In this document: positions 61,057 through 64,000 of the stretch, one piece after another
How positions within the stretch are numbered: the stretch's first letter is position 1
How the letters are laid out: each line of letters starts with the position of its first letter
Assembly (NCBI GenBank): GCA_027574665.1
Contig: CM050662.1
Coordinates: 5,610,501 to 5,674,500 of the forward strand
Origin: Rhynochetos jubatus
Lineage: Eukaryota > Chordata > Aves > Eurypygiformes > Rhynochetidae
DNA: 64,000 nt
Direction of reading: 5' to 3'
Position numbers and translations under genes: made by a program
The notes under the pieces: model-generated
What the model saw: the letters and a program-made list of their open reading frames with translations, nothing else
Database searches by the model: none
Told to the model about the DNA's origin: nothing

Positions 61057-64000
61057 CTCGCCCAAAATTTCAGTTGTCTAATAAAAAAAATTACAGACTG
61101 CATGATACAGATAAAAAGTTCAATGTCAGGCAGTACCTGCCACACGTAAACAGGCCTATCACACGTCCGTTCTCAGCTCAAGAACACAGTGCGTTCCTAA
61201 GGTCTGTAAAGTCTTTAATAAAACTCTTCCTGCTCAGAAACCTGATCCTTGTTGACTTACACTCTGAACACCTCCCTGAGCTCACCCCAGCTAATTTTTA
61301 TTGAAATCGTAAGAGCATTAATTTCCCAACCCAAAATGAATAATTAAGTCATAATTTCATAGTGAGGACTTGGAGAGTATCACGACATGGCACAAACAAG
61401 GGCAGGGCAGTTACCCAGGTTAGTTAAGGAATACTCCAGAATAACATGAAGTATCAGAATGCTAACATTTGCCATCTCTGCCCAGACCTTGTGCTGCAGT
61501 GAGACAGCAGCTCTCTGGAGCTAGACCATTACTGCTAACACAGCGTGGCACTCCACGAGAGAAAGCTCAGGTGCCTGTATCTAAAATTCAGACATCTAGA
61601 TCACTGAACATACATGATGTGCAGCTTAAAGGTGTCTTGCAGTGCAACAGCTTTCTACCGGTCAGCACATGAAATCTTAGCTGCACATGTAGTCTGCCTT
61701 ACGCCGTGCTGAACAGATTATTTATTACAGGCTTGCAGTACCCAAGCATGATCTTCGTGCCATGCAATGCAGATAGCCAATCTGTTACTGTCCAGATTAT
61801 TTGAAACATCTGAGAGAAGTGAAATAAACTCGGAACAGAAACCACATGAAAACGCTGTCATGTCCAGAAATGCTTGTCTGACCTTGCATGGTGAGAGGTG
61901 GTAGGGCTATACAGACTGCAGGGGAAGCTGCTACTGCTTCATTAAATCCCTGGGACGGCACCCAAAGTCCAGCCCTCTCCTGGAGTAAATTTCTGCCCTG
62001 TGTTTCACATCAAAGAACATCAAACACATAGGTTCTGTGCTGCCTGCGTAGATCTTCCTCTGATACAGGAACTAAAGGCCTGTTTAGCTTGTGACAGAAA
62101 TTACAATAATCAGTGCGGATTTACATTTTTAAACAGACATTGCCAGTTTGCCAAACTCCACTGTATTATCCCAGGGTATCACTTGGTCATGCTATGCAGT
62201 TTATTTGGACTAAATGTCAGTAGGCACCGTTTCTGGAAACTTGTGAATGGCTGGAGCTTGTTGTCCAAACATCCTTAAAACTCTAGTTCCACGCACACCC
62301 TGTTCTTGGCAGTTAGTTTTTCTTAGTTACTTTTGCTTTTCTGCTCAGAGTGGATTTACATGATTTCAGGCTTGAAACAGAATCAAAAGGGGTTGGCAAG
62401 AAGAGGACAGTCTGTGGTGTGGAACAGCCAGTAAGATTTTTACTGATATCTGGTAAATTAAGTGTGAATCTAAACTCTTCATCAGAAATCATACTAAAAT
62501 CTGAGGAAAACACAAGCATGAATCTTGAACCACTAACTAAGCACTCACACCAAACCTTCCTTTGGACACTGTGCTCCTACCTTCCAGGTATTTGTTTCTG
62601 GGATCTTCTTTCCCTTCCACTCTTTGTACTTTTTTATTTTGAATCACAATAATTATAATTTATAACAACAGCTTGAGCTAAAACTCTTTTATCCCACTCT
62701 CACATGAAAACAGAACTGCAAGATAAAATAAGCAAAAGATAATCTTTAACAGGTATCTTTAAAAGAATAAATAGTTGCTAGATCATCCTTTTCTTACTCA
62801 TTCCCAGTAGAACCAAACCTTTTATTTTAAAATACTTTTTATTTTGTGATATCAATATTTCTTCACTTCATCTGCAAATATGACTGAAGGACAAGCTGGG
62901 TACCCTCCCCCCCCTTCTTCCCTCAGGTTAGCAAGATGTACAACTTGCACCCACCTCAACCTTGCACTTTCTCTCACTCACAGATAACCTACTCTAGTAA
63001 AAACGGGTTTTTTTCCCCAGAAAAGCCTTGTTCTTCCTCCATGCTTCCCCAGCAACAATAACAGGTTGCTGTGAAAAGCAAATGAAAAAGTCTATCAGTA
63101 TCCATGCCAACAAACACAGTATTTAGTGTCAAAACTGTACCCATTTTGTTTTGCAGGCTATGGTTATTCTGGTGAAAAGTATTTCTTGGCCCAGTATTAG
63201 TTCCAATAGTAAATATTTCAAGCTTCACACCAAAAACAATCGCTAATTATTTCTGCAGGAAACAGCTTCACACTAACAACTTGCAGAGAGAGTCTAATTT
63301 CATTAAATAAACTATTAACGCTGAACATAAAAGTTTATAGAAACAGTTAGGCTTAGAACAAACTGAAGGTGTCTTTCCATTGATTCAACCACTCAGCAAG
63401 GAATAATTTTAACCTCTGTCTTTCCCATATCCACATAAATGGCAGCAAGGCCAGTCTCTCCCATCCACACTACTATACATGGTCATACTTTATTTAATGA
63501 CTATAAACCTATGTAGGTGTCTGAAACATGAAGGGATGAGGGAAGGAAATCAATTACCTTTTAGAAACCTTTCTATTTGTATAACATACTTGCCTGTAGA
63601 AAGAACAGACAGGTTATAGAAGAGCCCCGAGATGCTGACCTGCAGTGCTGTCTAGCTTCATGCCAAGAAGGCACTATCTTCCCACTCTACATCATATGTC
63701 GGAGAGACACAGAAAATCAATGTGGAAAGCAGAAGACTCAGACCTGTAGAATTTCACTTGCTGTCAGTAAGAAACCATTACCTTCTGTAACACGATATCG
63801 AGAGATTTCAGGGAGAAAGGTTCAAGGCAAATAAAATGCATTTTTAACATTTTATTGATGAACAGCAGAAAATGCAGCTTTTGTTTATTATACTGCTGGG
63901 TGTAATATCACATGTGTAAATAAACTTTTGCACGTTTTCAACATAATAGTTGCTGTTCTGAAAATAACTCGGACATATGGTGGCACAGTGATGGACATCA
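61057..64000. other. Intergenic to window edge, no gene recognised
   Basis: AT-rich, with a C-run at about 62907-62915. Minus-strand AATAAA-like signals near 63850 and 63890 could mark the end of a minus-strand gene beyond the window, such as DOCK2, but no coding sequence supports this here. Confidence 0.6.

Noticed and set aside
60846-61145. 99-codon minus frame near a CR1 tail
   Set aside because: It runs through the CR1 3' remnant in antisense; the sequence is repeat-derived and not a gene.
52939-63999. Possible 3' exons of DOCK2 on the minus strand
   Set aside because: Expected from human gene order, but no exon-like conserved translation was found by eye. A spliced protein alignment would be decisive.

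Overview
This window is vertebrate nuclear DNA and is almost certainly from a bird. It is AT-rich intergenic sequence with very few transposable elements. The recognisable elements are mainly truncated 3' ends of CR1 LINEs, plus one older CR1 relic and one MIR-like SINE relic, which is the low-repeat, CR1-dominated pattern of avian genomes. There are no bacterial genes or operons. Nearly all open frames of 60-160 codons are chance ORFs. The CR1 sequence style is compatible with a neoavian bird, but I cannot name the species.

One gene is clear: FOXI1, the forkhead transcription factor of ionocytes and the inner ear, on the minus strand. Coding exon 1 is 52843-52270, the phase-1 intron is 997 bp, and coding exon 2 is 51272-50719. 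Both splice junctions and the stop codon can be read. The protein is 375 residues against 378 that I recall for human, and the forkhead domain is intact. The start is fixed by an in-frame TAG six bases upstream. A 3' UTR of about 1.36 kb runs to a canonical AATAAA (minus strand) at 49376-49371. It carries a strong potential RNA G-quadruplex at 49825-49853. The promoter side has a TATA-like CATAAGTA and a perfect inverted repeat of two E-boxes at 52903-52919.

The rest looks non-coding. Left of FOXI1, 1-49.3 kb holds a CpG-richer, exon-like block at 13.83-14.05 kb, a G-run cluster at 19.33 kb, and a CR1 fragment whose interior expanded into four identical 34-bp units at 21.5 kb. Further right are a MIR-like relic at 25.4 kb, an ancient CR1 relic at 28.6 kb, a CpG-richer block at 32.0-32.4 kb, a truncated CR1 at 38.3 kb and two adjacent stem-loops at 46.66-46.73 kb. 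Right of FOXI1, 53-64 kb holds a short CR1 tail at 61.0 kb, a small tandem duplication at 56.1 kb and no recognisable exon.

In human, FOXI1 lies between DOCK2 (upstream) and LCP2 (downstream). I looked by eye for exons of both and found none, so they probably lie outside the window, with DOCK2 to the right and LCP2 to the left. The flanks are best read as the regulatory neighbourhood of FOXI1. I found no multi-gene system and nothing that I would call an undescribed biological system. The main items for a second look are the 3' UTR G-quadruplex, the E-box inverted repeat, the exon-like CpG block, the CpG-rich island, the paired stem-loops and the CR1-derived minisatellite.
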